Assembly: GCF_001245615.1 (NCBI RefSeq)
Contig: NZ_CWKH01000003.1
Coordinates: forward strand, 682,001 to 746,000
From: Mycolicibacterium neworleansense
GTDB lineage: Bacteria; Actinomycetota; Actinomycetes; Mycobacteriales; Mycobacteriaceae
Direction: 5' to 3'
DNA: 64,000 bases
Shown: positions 53,544-64,000 of the stretch, piece after piece
How positions within the stretch are numbered: the stretch's first letter is position 1
How the letters are laid out: every line of letters begins with the position of its first letter
Position numbers and translations under genes: made by a program
Notes under the pieces: generated by a model
What the model saw: the letters and a program-made list of their open reading frames with translations, nothing else
What the model was told of the DNA's origin: nothing
Databases searched by the model: none

Positions 53544-54560
53544 TTAGGCGACAGAGACCAGGTGCTCGCGCTGTGGCTCGCTACGGTAGCGGCTGGGCTG
53601 ACCGTCGATCTTGCAGATCCGCCACATCAGCTTGGCGATCGGGTTCATCAGGCCGGTGTCGTGGCACAGCATGCGCACGTCGCCGAACATGTCCCGCAGC
53701 ATCTTGCGCGACTCCGGTGAGCGGAAGAACAGCTCCTTGCGCACCGAGCGCGGGATGTCGAACTCCTTCCAGAACGCGCGCGGCGGCACGATGATCGCCG
53801 AGCACAGGATGCGCATGGTCAGCGGCACGAACAGCGACAGGATCCAGCGCTGGCGGCGACGCAGGTTCGGCACCCGCTTGTGCAGGTACTGGTGCGCGAA
53901 CGAGATGTGACGGGCCTCCTCGGCGACGTGAATCGCCATGACCCGCTCCATGATCGGATGCAGGGCCTTACCCTCGCGCAGCACGTTCTTCTGCGTGTGG
54001 TCGATGGGCTCCTCGCCGGCGAGCACACCGAAGAAGAACGGAATCGGCAGCGGGCCGGCGGCCAGCGGGATCAGCGGCTGCAGCCACTTGAGCAGCCGCG
54101 GCATGCCCGGCACGTCCATGCCGATCCGGTTCACCATCTCCTGAAACATCAGGGTGTGGTTGCACTCCTCGACGGATTCGTGCAGGCAGTACCGGTACTC
54201 CGGCGAGCCGTTGGGCACCCAGAACGAGTACTCCATCAGGCCGCGGATCAGGATGTTCTCGAAGTGCAGGCCGACCTTGGCGACGTTGGCCTGGCGCCAC
54301 ATGCCGATCTCGATCTGCCGCTCGACGGGCTGGGCCTGGTACCACGCGTGCCCACCCATCGGGTCGGTCGCCGGCAGGATCCAGCGCGGATCGTTCGGGA
54401 TCACCGCGAACTCAGGCGAATCCCACTCGATGTCCTTGTACGGGTTGAAGTTGCGTCGCACCGAGCCCTCGGACAGTGTCGCGAGCATGTCGGTGTACTG
54501 AATGTCGTCGCTGACGTCCATGTTCTTGCGCCAGCGCCTGACCATCTTGGTCCGAGCCAT
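53544..54560 (-). CDS. AurF-like non-haem diiron oxygenase (Rv0885 type)
   Basis: 338 residues. Metal ligands are suggested by Glu101 in 'LHFENILIRG', the E-x-x-H in 'EECNHTLM' (Glu132, His135), a second E-x-x-H in 'EEARHISFAHQY', and adjacent Glu and His. This is the pattern of AurF-type p-aminobenzoate N-oxygenases and related diiron enzymes. The substrate is unknown. The fprB gene follows 38 bp downstream on the same strand, and this pair is conserved in M. tuberculosis (Rv0885-Rv0886), so FprB may be its electron source. Divergent from the map gene. Confidence 0.84.
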   Translation of the reverse strand: MARTKMVRRWRKNMDVSDDIQYTDMLATLSEGSVRRNFNPYKDIEWDSPEFAVIPNDPRWILPATDPMGGHAWYQAQPVERQIEIGMWRQANVAKVGLHFENILIRGLMEYSFWVPNGSPEYRYCLHESVEECNHTLMFQEMVNRIGMDVPGMPRLLKWLQPLIPLAAGPLPIPFFFGVLAGEEPIDHTQKNVLREGKALHPIMERVMAIHVAEEARHISFAHQYLHKRVPNLRRRQRWILSLFVPLTMRILCSAIIVPPRAFWKEFDIPRSVRKELFFRSPESRKMLRDMFGDVRMLCHDTGLMNPIAKLMWRICKIDGQPSRYRSEPQREHLVSVA

Positions 54561-54682
54561 GTTGCAGACCTCTCTATACTCGTCTGAGGTTTACATCTAC
54601 CCACTTGTTGTACAAACGGTACCGCAGGTATCGAGTAAAAGTCCATGCCCGATTCCCTAAGTTTGCCGACAGGTGGCCGCCC

Positions 54683-57597
<2,915 letters not shown>

Positions 57598-57689
57598 ACG
57601 AACCTCCATCTCCATCCCTCTCCCGCCCGCGTGTCAGCCCGGTAACGGGCTGATAACGCAGTAGGGTTCGCCCAGGAGGTCAGGTCGGT

Positions 57690-58505
57690 ATGCGAGAACT
57701 CAGAGTCGTTGGATTGAACGTCGACGGCAGACGCATCATCTGTGAATCCGACGACTCCGCCAAGGACATGTTCAGCTTGCGTGTCGATGACCGGCTCCGC
57801 GCTGCATTGCGCGGGGACAAGGTCGCCTCGAATCAGTCCGAGATCGATGTAGAGGTGCAGAACGTGCTGCGACCCAAGGAGATTCAGGCGAAGATTCGCG
57901 CCGGGGCGTCGGTGGAGCAGTTGGCCGCCGCGGCCGGGGTGCCTGTCGAACGGGTCGAGCGGTTCGCCCATCCGGTGCTGCTGGAGCGTGCCCGTGCGGC
58001 CGAACTGGCCGCCGCGGCGCATCCGGTCCTGGCCGACGGCCCCGCGGTGCTGACCCTGCTGGAAACCGTCACGAGCGCCCTGGTGGCCCGGGGACTCGAT
58101 CCCGACTCCATCGCCTGGGATGCCTGGCGCAACGAGGACAGCCGCTGGACCGTGCAGCTGGCCTGGAAAGCCGGCCGGTCGGACAATCTCGCGCATTTCC
58201 GATTCACCCCCGGCGCCCACGGCGGCACCGTCGCCGCATCCGACGATGCGGCCCGCCAGCTGATCGATCCCAATTTCGGCAGGCCGCTGCGCCCCGTCGC
58301 CGCGGTGCCGCACCTGTTCGACGATCACGACACCCACGAGGTCGCCCAGACGCCGGCCGCGGTTCCCGATGAGTTCAGCCGGCCCGCCGAGCCCGCGCCC
58401 GCGCCTGCTCCCCCGGCCGCCAAGCGCAGCCGCAAGGCGCGTCCGGCGGTTCCGGCCTGGGAGGACGTCCTGCTGGGCGTGCGTTCGTCGGGCACCCAGC
58501 CCTGA
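57690..58505 (+). CDS. sepH: Septation protein SepH
   Basis: 271 residues. The N-terminal DUF3071 part 'ELRVVGLNVDGRRIICE' and the helix-turn-helix-like 'IRAGASVEQLAAAAGVPVERVERF' match SepH, which binds and stimulates FtsZ assembly in actinobacteria. A Pro/Ala-rich linker (about 215-245) leads to a basic tail 'KRSRKARPAVPAW'. The homologue Rv0883c (253 residues) follows serC in M. tuberculosis. Cytoplasmic, at the division site. Confidence 0.92.
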   Translation: MRELRVVGLNVDGRRIICESDDSAKDMFSLRVDDRLRAALRGDKVASNQSEIDVEVQNVLRPKEIQAKIRAGASVEQLAAAAGVPVERVERFAHPVLLERARAAELAAAAHPVLADGPAVLTLLETVTSALVARGLDPDSIAWDAWRNEDSRWTVQLAWKAGRSDNLAHFRFTPGAHGGTVAASDDAARQLIDPNFGRPLRPVAAVPHLFDDHDTHEVAQTPAAVPDEFSRPAEPAPAPAPPAAKRSRKARPAVPAWEDVLLGVRSSGTQP

Positions 58506-58745
58506 TCGCGTTCTAGGGGCCTACTCAGACGCCCACACGTCAGGCCGCCAGCCCGACGCCGCTCAATGCGGACTTCAGGCACAACGCCGTCGACGCTCTC
58601 CCCCAGCATCTCCACGACCAGACCACGTTCCGCGCACCTGCGGATAACTGCTTGCGCCCCCACTGTGGCGAAGGCGACCCTCCGTCATGCCCATGATTTA
58701 GTTATAGTGTCTAATAACTAGACTTGCTATACACCTGGAGGGGTC
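58506..58745. other. Intergenic stretch between sepH and the methyltransferase gene
   Basis: Holds the operator at 58699-58720. On the minus strand, 58548-58652 reads 'QAVIRRCAERGLVVEMLGE', which faintly resembles the end of a STAS or similar domain, but it has no clear start or stop context, so it may be a decayed gene fragment or chance. Nothing else is seen. Confidence 0.3.
58699..58720. promoter_or_regulatory. MarR-like palindrome ahead of the methyltransferase
   Basis: TAGTTAT (58699-58705) and ATAACTA (58714-58720) form an inverted repeat with an 8-bp spacer, 26 bp before the ATG at 58746. AT-rich repeats of this form are typical of MarR operators. It resembles the EmrB operator (A-T-A-G-T-T-G-T half-site) at 40718-40739 and might be bound by the same or a related MarR protein. 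Confidence 0.5.
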
Positions 58746-59657
58746 ATGCCACGCACCGACAACGACACCTGGGACCTGGCCACCGGCGTCGGCGCCACCG
58801 CCACCGGCGTCGCCGCCTCCCGGGCACTGGCCTCCAGCGCCGCCGACCCGCTGATCTCCGACCCGTACGCCCGGCCCCTCGTCGACGCCGTCGGCGTGGA
58901 CTACTACGTCCGCCTGGCCCAGGGCGACCTGGTGGCCGACGGCTCCGCCGAACCGCTCGATCCCCACGTAATCGCCGACGGCATGGCCATCCGCACCCGC
59001 TACTTCGACGACTTCTTCCTGACTGCCGTCGAGGCGGGTATCCGCCAGGCCGTCATCCTGGCCTCGGGGCTGGACGCCCGTGCCTACCGGCTGCCCTGGC
59101 CGGCCGGCATGACGGTGTTCGAACTCGATCAGCCGGCCGTGATCGAGTTCAAGGGCCGAGCCCTCGCCGAACTCGGCGCCGCTCCGGCCGCCCAACTGCA
59201 TGCGATCGGCATCGACCTGCGCCAGGACTGGCCGGCCGCCCTGCGCGCCCGCGGCTTCGACCCGCAGGCTCCGACCGCCTGGATCGCCGAAGGGCTGCTC
59301 GGCTATCTGCCTCCCGACGCCCAGGACCGGCTGTTCGACAACATCACCGCGCTGAGCGCACCGGGCAGCCGCATCGCCACCGACTGGATGACCGAGCACA
59401 CCGAGCTGGCCGAGAGCCGGATACGGACACTGACCGACCACCAGCGCGAGCAGGGCCGGGAACTCGACGACCTGTCGGACCTGATCTTCTCGGGCGACCG
59501 CAACGGCGTCGCCGACTACCTGACCGCATCCGGATGGCAACCCGAAACCACCACGGCCGAAAGGATGTTCGCGGTCCACGGCCGGAAGTTCCGCCGCGAC
59601 GAGGCGGTCGCCGGACTGCTCGACGCCAGATACACCGCAGCCGAACTGGTGGCCTGA
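58746..59657 (+). CDS. SAM-dependent methyltransferase, TIGR00027/LCM family
   Basis: 303 residues; ATG 58746 with GGAGG upstream. 'GVAASRALASSAADPLISDPYA', 'DGMAIRTRYFDDFFLTAV', 'QAVILASGLDARAYRLPWP' (SAM-binding motif I variant), 'VFELDQPAVIEFK' and 'WIAEGLLGYLPPDAQDRL' are all typical of the large mycobacterial family of putative leucine-carboxyl-methyltransferase-like enzymes. Substrates are unknown. It is convergent with the DUF2537 gene. Confidence 0.87.
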   Translation: MPRTDNDTWDLATGVGATATGVAASRALASSAADPLISDPYARPLVDAVGVDYYVRLAQGDLVADGSAEPLDPHVIADGMAIRTRYFDDFFLTAVEAGIRQAVILASGLDARAYRLPWPAGMTVFELDQPAVIEFKGRALAELGAAPAAQLHAIGIDLRQDWPAALRARGFDPQAPTAWIAEGLLGYLPPDAQDRLFDNITALSAPGSRIATDWMTEHTELAESRIRTLTDHQREQGRELDDLSDLIFSGDRNGVADYLTASGWQPETTTAERMFAVHGRKFRRDEAVAGLLDARYTAAELVA

Positions 59658-59661
59658 GCGG

Positions 59662-59937
59662 TCAGCCCTGGGTCAGCCCGATCGCCAGCAGCGCCACCCA
59701 GCCGCACGCCACCCCGACTGCGGACCCCAGGACGAACCAGCGCCACACCGGCCGGTGCCGCCAACCCCAGACGGTGGGGGCCAAGCCGCCGACGGCCACC
59801 ATGTTCAGCCCGATCGCCAGCAGCGGGTGCACCCGCAGCAGCCCCACTCCGAGCACCACGATCGCCGCGCCCAGCACCACGGCCACGAAGGCCGATACCG
59901 TCAGGCCGGTACCCCATGGCGTGGAATCGTCGGTCAC
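59662..59937 (-). CDS. DUF2537 membrane protein (Rv0882 type)
   Basis: 91 residues with about three hydrophobic helices: 'VSAFVAVVLGAAIVVLGVGL', 'PLLAIGLNMVAVGGLAP' and 'FVLGSAVGVACGWVALLAI'. Size and context match Rv0882 (94 residues), next to the TrmH-type gene in M. tuberculosis. The function is unknown. It lies 20 bp downstream of the TrmH-type gene on the same strand. Confidence 0.82.
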   Translation of the reverse strand: MTDDSTPWGTGLTVSAFVAVVLGAAIVVLGVGLLRVHPLLAIGLNMVAVGGLAPTVWGWRHRPVWRWFVLGSAVGVACGWVALLAIGLTQG

Positions 59938-59957
59938 GGAGTCAATCTAACGCGATC

Positions 59958-60779
59958 TCAGCTGCCGAGCCTGGCCCGTTCATAGAACGCCAGCGCCGCC
60001 GCCGTGGCGACGTTGAGCGAATCGGTGCCGCGCGACATCGGGATGCGCACCCGCACATCGCTGGCCCGCATCGTGTGTTCGGTCAGCCCCGGCCCCTCGG
60101 CGCCGACGAGAACCGCCACCCGATCGCCCTCGAGCTGTGTCATCGCCTCGGACAGGGTTGCGGCCGCCGGGTCCGGCGTCATCGCCATGAGGCGGAACCC
60201 CTTGTCCCGCAAGAGTTGCAGATCACCGGGCCACGACGTGGCCCGGGCGAACGGAACCAGCAGCGCATGTCCCATCGACACCCGCACGGCCCGCCGGTAC
60301 AGCGGATCGGCACAGCCCGCGCCGAACACCACCGCGTCCACCGCCAGCCCGGCCGCGTTGCGGAAGATCGACCCGAGATTCTCGTGATCGTTGACGCCTT
60401 CGAGCACCGCCACGGTACGCGCCCCGGAGATCACCTCGGCCACCGACAATTCCGGCGCCCGCGAGGCCGAGGCCAGCACGCCGCGATTCAGGTGAAAACC
60501 CACCGCGGCCGCCATCACCTCAGCGCTGGTCCGGTAGAACGGCACGTCCACGCCGTCGAGATCGGCGGCCAGCTCCGTCAGCCGGCGGTCGGTGCCCAGC
60601 AGCGCCCGCGGGACGAACCGGGAGGCGAGCATTCGCTGAGCCACCAGCACGCCTTCGGCGATCACCAGGCCCTTGCCACTGGGCAGATCCGGCCGGCGGT
60701 CCACGCTGTTGAGATCGCGGAAGTCGTCCAACCGGGAATCGGCCGGATCGTCGATATCGATGACCTGCAGCAGACTCAC
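59958..60779 (-). CDS. TrmH/SpoU-family rRNA or tRNA 2'-O-methyltransferase (Rv0881 type)
   Basis: 273 residues of the SPOUT class. Motif 1 '[11 protein letters not shown]', motif 2 '[15 protein letters not shown]' and motif 3 '[23 protein letters not shown]' (in parts) form the knotted SAM-binding site; an N-terminal L30e-like substrate domain covers about residues 1-110. It methylates a ribose 2'-OH in RNA; the exact site is not known. Its start overlaps the MarR gene's stop by 4 bp, and the DUF2537 gene follows 20 bp downstream. Confidence 0.9.
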   Translation of the reverse strand: MSLLQVIDIDDPADSRLDDFRDLNSVDRRPDLPSGKGLVIAEGVLVAQRMLASRFVPRALLGTDRRLTELAADLDGVDVPFYRTSAEVMAAAVGFHLNRGVLASASRAPELSVAEVISGARTVAVLEGVNDHENLGSIFRNAAGLAVDAVVFGAGCADPLYRRAVRVSMGHALLVPFARATSWPGDLQLLRDKGFRLMAMTPDPAAATLSEAMTQLEGDRVAVLVGAEGPGLTEHTMRASDVRVRIPMSRGTDSLNVATAAALAFYERARLGS

Positions 60780-61207
60780 GCGCCTTCGAGAACCATGGCC
60801 GACATCAGGTCGGCGGCATTGACCAGGGTCTGGCGCTCATCGGGATCCAACCGCGACAACTGCGCCTTGAGCCACTCCTGGCTGGCCTTGCGCTCAGCCT
60901 CGACGAGGGTCATCCCGGCCGGGGAGGCAGACACCACGATCTGGCGTCCGTCCACCGGATGGGCGGCGCGGGCCACCAGACCCTGCTCGGCAAGTGAAGC
61001 GATCACGCGGGTCATCGACGGCGGACGCACCCGCTCCCGCAGCGCCAGGGCGCCCGGTGTCATCGCGCCTTCCTTGGCCAGCGTGGCCAGTGCCGAGAAC
61101 TGAGTCAACGAAACCGGGGATTCCGCACGCCGCGTACGCAATTGACGCGCGAGACGGACCACTGCCAGAGCCAGATCATTCGCGAGCCGCGCCTCCGGAT
61201 CCTTCAC
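60776..61207 (-). CDS. MarR-family regulator (Rv0880 type)
   Basis: GTG 61207 gives 143 residues, the same length I recall for Rv0880. '[21 protein letters not shown]' and '[26 protein letters not shown]' (two blocks), then '[13 protein letters not shown]', form the winged helix and wing. Rv0880 has been linked to lysosomal or acid stress response in M. tuberculosis; that role may carry over. The longer frame upstream runs through the divergent DUF2530 gene and is not real. It heads the MarR-TrmH-DUF2537 operon. Confidence 0.88.
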   Translation of the reverse strand: MKDPEARLANDLALAVVRLARQLRTRRAESPVSLTQFSALATLAKEGAMTPGALALRERVRPPSMTRVIASLAEQGLVARAAHPVDGRQIVVSASPAGMTLVEAERKASQEWLKAQLSRLDPDERQTLVNAADLMSAMVLEGA

Positions 61208-61292
61208 ATCGGAAATAGTACTGAGGCTGCGGGAGTAAAGGGCTAAAACCAAGACCAATGAATCCCCACCGCATCGGATACGTTGGTCACCG

Positions 61293-61556
61293 ATGACCGA
61301 GGACACCAACGGCGCGCCGGAGCCCCAGCCACCGGCCCTGCCCGCCGCGCTGCTGGAGCCGTGGCCGGTGATCGTGGTGATCGCCACGGGCTGGTTGATC
61401 GCCACCATCGTGTCGTTCACCGTCAGCGATCTGCAACACTGGCGCCCGTTCACGCTCGCCGGACTGGCGATCGGCGTTCTCGGCACGACTATCTTTCTGA
61501 TCCAGCGCCGCGCCGTGCGCCGCGGATCTCGCGGTGCGCAAAGCGGATTGACCTGA
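61293..61556 (+). CDS. DUF2530 membrane protein (Rv0879c type)
   Basis: 87 residues. A Pro-rich N-terminus ('[17 protein letters not shown]') leads to two membrane helices ('[19 protein letters not shown]', '[19 protein letters not shown]') and a basic tail ('[10 protein letters not shown]'). It matches DUF2530 and Rv0879c (91 residues). The function is unknown. It is divergent from the MarR gene (85 bp) and is followed by an SRPBCC gene 9 bp later. Confidence 0.85.
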   Translation: MTEDTNGAPEPQPPALPAALLEPWPVIVVIATGWLIATIVSFTVSDLQHWRPFTLAGLAIGVLGTTIFLIQRRAVRRGSRGAQSGLT

Positions 61557-61565
61557 GGAGACACC

Positions 61566-62018
61566 ATGGCCGCACCACTGCTGCAAGCCAGCATCGACAT
61601 CGACGCACCGGTCGAGAAAGTATGGGGGCTGATCTCGGACCTGAGCCGGATGCCGCAGTGGAGCCCGCAGTGCCGGTTCATGAAGACCCTCGGCCCGCTG
61701 CGCCCGGGAACCCGCACCTTCAACCTCAACCGCCGCAAGTTCGTTTTCTGGCCCACCACGTCACGCATCACCGAGGTCGTCGACAACAAGAGGCTGGCAT
61801 TCCTGGTGGAAGGCAACAACACCATCTGGAGCTACGAGCTGGAACCGACCGCGACCGGCACCCGGGTGACCGAATCCCGGCACGCCGAGAACGGCACCAC
61901 GGCGGTGTCCAACGCTCTGGTCGGCGCATTGTTCGGCGGAGTGCCCAGCTTCGAGGATGAACTCGTCGACGGGATGAATGCCTCGCTGGCGCGGATCAAG
62001 GCCGCCGCCGAGAATTGA
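61566..62018 (+). CDS. SRPBCC-family protein (polyketide cyclase/START-like)
   Basis: 150 residues; ATG 61566 with GGAG upstream. '[29 protein letters not shown]' (in parts) is the typical SRPBCC N-terminus and '[20 protein letters not shown]' the C-terminal helix. It probably binds a lipid or hydrophobic ligand. It is in an operon with DUF2530 and convergent with the DUF3027 gene. As I recall, M. tuberculosis carries PPE13 (Rv0878c) at this place. Confidence 0.82.
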   Translation: MAAPLLQASIDIDAPVEKVWGLISDLSRMPQWSPQCRFMKTLGPLRPGTRTFNLNRRKFVFWPTTSRITEVVDNKRLAFLVEGNNTIWSYELEPTATGTRVTESRHAENGTTAVSNALVGALFGGVPSFEDELVDGMNASLARIKAAAEN

Positions 62019-62025
62019 GCGACGC

Positions 62026-62829
62026 TCACTCGGCGAGATCGAGCACACCGTCGTCGTACGGCTCGTACATCGGCGACCCGGTGCCCGGCGGTTGCGGGGT
62101 GTCCGAATGGGCCCCGCAGCCGTACTCGGCCTCCACCACATGCCCGTCGGCCGACAGGTCATTGGCGCACACACCGAACATCGTGCCCAGTGCGCCGCCG
62201 AGCGGCAGGTAGAAACCACAATCGCGGCAGACCCGGCGCGTCGAGCGGGCCATCGCCGAACCCGGCCCGTAATCGCCATCGTGCCAACGCTGCGCCGCCT
62301 GTGCCCGGCCCCACTCACTGAGCACCTGACGCCGGCCGAAGCCGAGGTCGAGGGGGGCGTCGTCGATCAGCGGATCGCCGGTGGCCACGTACCCCGGAAC
62401 CAGACGCGGATCGTTCGGCGGCGGCGCCAGCAGATCGCCCGGCCCGAGATCGCCGGGCCGGATCCGCTCCTGCCACGGCACCCACTGCGGCGCCAGCAGC
62501 GCCGTCGGGCCGGGAACGAGGACCAGCTCGCTGATCGTCGCGTGGTCGGCGCCCGGGTAGGCCGCCACCACGACAGCCCACTGCCACCCGCGGTAACCGG
62601 GCAGATCGGCCAGGAACCGGTGCGTGGCCGAGGCGGCATCCTCGATGCTCGCGCCGAGGTATTCGCCCACCGCGCTCTCGCCGCTGAACTCGATCAACGC
62701 CGCCCGGGCCTGCTCGGCGGCACCCAGAAGCACGGCCTCCTGCTCCGGCGACGGCGCCTCGGGGGCGGGCGTCGCGTCTGAGTCGGGAGTCTGCTCAGCA
62801 GATTCGGTCACGCTTTCCATCGCCTCCAT
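62026..62829 (-). CDS. DUF3027 protein with zinc-finger-like Cys motif (Rv0877 type)
   Basis: ATG 62829, 267 residues; ATG 62820 is possible. An acidic N-terminus precedes the DUF3027 core ('YLGASIEDAASATHRFLADLPGY' in parts, 'SELVLVPGPTALLAPQWVPW'). A Cys-rich stretch 'RRVCRDCGFYLP' ... 'FGVCANDL' ... 'YGCGAHSD' could bind zinc through four Cys/His. It corresponds to Rv0877 (262). The function is unknown; the domain is restricted to actinobacteria. Divergent from the MFS gene (78 bp). Confidence 0.85.
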   Translation of the reverse strand: MEAMESVTESAEQTPDSDATPAPEAPSPEQEAVLLGAAEQARAALIEFSGESAVGEYLGASIEDAASATHRFLADLPGYRGWQWAVVVAAYPGADHATISELVLVPGPTALLAPQWVPWQERIRPGDLGPGDLLAPPPNDPRLVPGYVATGDPLIDDAPLDLGFGRRQVLSEWGRAQAAQRWHDGDYGPGSAMARSTRRVCRDCGFYLPLGGALGTMFGVCANDLSADGHVVEAEYGCGAHSDTPQPPGTGSPMYEPYDDGVLDLAE

Positions 62830-62907
62830 AGTGCCTGATCGGGGCAACCGCGGGCCACACCGGTCGCCTGTCGGCCGTCCACGCGCCGCATAAGAGAGAA
62901 TCGTGGG

Positions 62908-64000
62908 GTGACCTACTACCCGCCGCGGCCGCCGGCCGATGACGGTGCGGAACATCCCGGAATGGCCAACTACCCCAGCGACGAGACGCCGCGCCGGCCA
63001 CGCAGGCAATCGGTGCCCAGCTCCAACCGCTGGCTGCCGCCGCTCGATGAGCAACACACCGCCGCGTACTCGGCCCCGCAGGACGCGCCCCGCTCTCACG
63101 GGGTCGGCTCAGCGGCCGGCGAAAGGGTCACCGTCACTCGGGCCGCCGCGGCGCGCAGCCGCGAAATGGGCTCGCGGATGTACGGATTCGTCCACCGCGC
63201 CGCCACCGCCGACGGCGCCGACAAATCCGGTCTGACCGCACTGACCTGGCCCGTGGTGGCGAACTTCGCCGTCGACGCGGCCATGGCCGTCGCGCTGGCC
63301 AACACGCTGTTCTTCGCCGCGGCCAGCGGTGAGTCAAAGAGCAAGGTCGCGCTGTACCTGCTGATCACCATCGCGCCGTTCGCGGTGATCGCACCACTGA
63401 TCGGCCCCGCGCTCGACCGCCTGCAGCACGGCCGCCGGATGGCGCTGGCCGCCTCGTTCGCGTTGCGCACCGTGCTGATCGTGGTGTTGATCGCCAACTA
63501 CGACGGCGCAACCGGAAGCTATCCGTCGTGGGTGCTCTACCCTTGCGCGCTCGGCATGATGGTGCTGTCCAAATCGTTCTCGGTGCTGCGCAGCGCGGTC
63601 ACCCCGCGCGTGCTGCCGCCGTCCATCGACCTGGTCCGGGTGAACTCCCGGCTGACCACCTTCGGCCTGCTCGGCGGCACCGTGGTCGGCGGCGGAATCG
63701 CCGCGGGCGCCGAATACCTGTTCAACGTGGCGCAGCTGCCCGGGGCGCTGTACGTGGTCGTCGCGGTCAGCGTCGCCGGCGCGGTGCTGGCCATGCGGAT
63801 CCCCAAGTGGGTCGAGGTCACCGAGGGCGAGGTGCCCACCACGTTGAGCTACCACGGCCAGTCCGACGGCGGCCACGAGATGCGCCGTCACCCCGGCAAG
63901 CCAAAGGCCGAACGGCAGCCGTTGGGCCGCAACACCATCACCGCGCTGTGGGGCAACTGCACCATCAAGGTGATGGTCGGATTCCTGTTCCTTTACCCCG
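62908..64000 (+). CDS. MFS-like integral membrane protein (Rv0876c type), 3' end missing
   Basis: GTG 62908; the frame is open to the right edge, giving 364 codons so far (the homologue Rv0876c has 548). A long polar N-terminus (about 1-105; 'RRPRRQSVPSSNRWLPPLDE') precedes membrane helices 'VVANFAVDAAMAVALANTLFF', 'LYLLITIAPFAVIAPLIGPAL' with a following 'DRLQHGRRMALAAS' (MFS loop 2-3-like), 'LRTVLIVVLIANY' and others. The substrate is unknown. Divergent from the DUF3027 gene. Confidence 0.85.
   Translation, partial: MTYYPPRPPADDGAEHPGMANYPSDETPRRPRRQSVPSSNRWLPPLDEQHTAAYSAPQDAPRSHGVGSAAGERVTVTRAAAARSREMGSRMYGFVHRAATADGADKSGLTALTWPVVANFAVDAAMAVALANTLFFAAASGESKSKVALYLLITIAPFAVIAPLIGPALDRLQHGRRMALAASFALRTVLIVVLIANYDGATGSYPSWVLYPCALGMMVLSKSFSVLRSAVTPRVLPPSIDLVRVNSRLTTFGLLGGTVVGGGIAAGAEYLFNVAQLPGALYVVVAVSVAGAVLAMRIPKWVEVTEGEVPTTLSYHGQSDGGHEMRRHPGKPKAERQPLGRNTITALWGNCTIKVMVGFLFLYP

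Overview
The window is high-GC DNA from a rapidly growing, non-tuberculous mycobacterium (Mycobacterium/Mycolicibacterium type). The evidence is gene content and order. From memory, the two ends and several internal blocks follow, in reverse orientation, the M. tuberculosis order Rv0876c to Rv0910: an MFS protein, a DUF3027 protein, DUF2530, a MarR regulator, a TrmH-type methyltransferase, DUF2537, sepH, serC, an AurF-like diiron protein, fprB, a VOC protein, citA, gltA2, a phytoene-desaturase-like oxidoreductase, DUF2630, arfABC, prrBA, accD3, echA6, an MBL-fold hydrolase, ctpE and a small toxin-antitoxin pair. No rRNA, tRNA, CRISPR array or intact insertion sequence was seen.

Layout. 1-2.1 kb: the end of a VOC protein and two damaged cytochrome P450 genes. 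2.1-8.6 kb: the conserved block toxin-antitoxin, ctpE, MBL hydrolase, echA6 and accD3. 8.6-31.3 kb: a block of about 22.7 kb between accD3 and prrA, which I recall as neighbours in M. tuberculosis. It holds a palindrome-flanked DUF559 nuclease-like gene; a YhgE/Pip membrane protein with an ABC-like partner that has lost key ATPase motifs; an Mg2+ M-box riboswitch followed by two short reading frames and an MgtA-type P-type ATPase; a VOC protein; a lipoprotein asparaginase; two acyl-CoA synthetases; a frameshifted GAF-LuxR regulator; an epoxide hydrolase operon; and three ABC exporter genes. 31.3-37.6 kb: the two-component system prrAB, the arfABC envelope operon, an FKBP isomerase, DUF2630 and the oxidoreductase. 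37.6-41.3 kb: TetR and MarR regulators with their probable targets and operators, and a YbaK-type deacylase. 41.3-47.8 kb: two citrate synthases (gltA2, citA), pdxH, and an MFS exporter with a shifted C-terminus. 47.8-51.9 kb: an AAC(2')-like acetyltransferase and an ECF vitamin-uptake operon. 51.8-64 kb: fprB with a diiron oxygenase, an extra methionine aminopeptidase, an SPFH lipoprotein, serC, sepH and the conserved tail into a partial MFS gene.

How the genes work together. Themes are metal homeostasis (CtpE Ca2+, MgtA Mg2+), entry to the TCA cycle (two citrate synthases), lipid activation (AccD3, EchA6, two acyl-CoA synthetases), envelope adaptation (ArfABC, PrrAB) and efflux or resistance (three ABC exporters, EmrB-type MFS, AAC(2')-like enzyme). 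Several operons are translationally coupled by 4-bp ATGA or GTGA overlaps.

Four genes show apparent frame damage: an amber codon in the first P450, an internal deletion in the second, and single-base shifts in the LuxR regulator and in the MFS C-terminus. They could be real decay or assembly errors. Statements about M. tuberculosis homologues and gene order rest on recalled knowledge, not a search.
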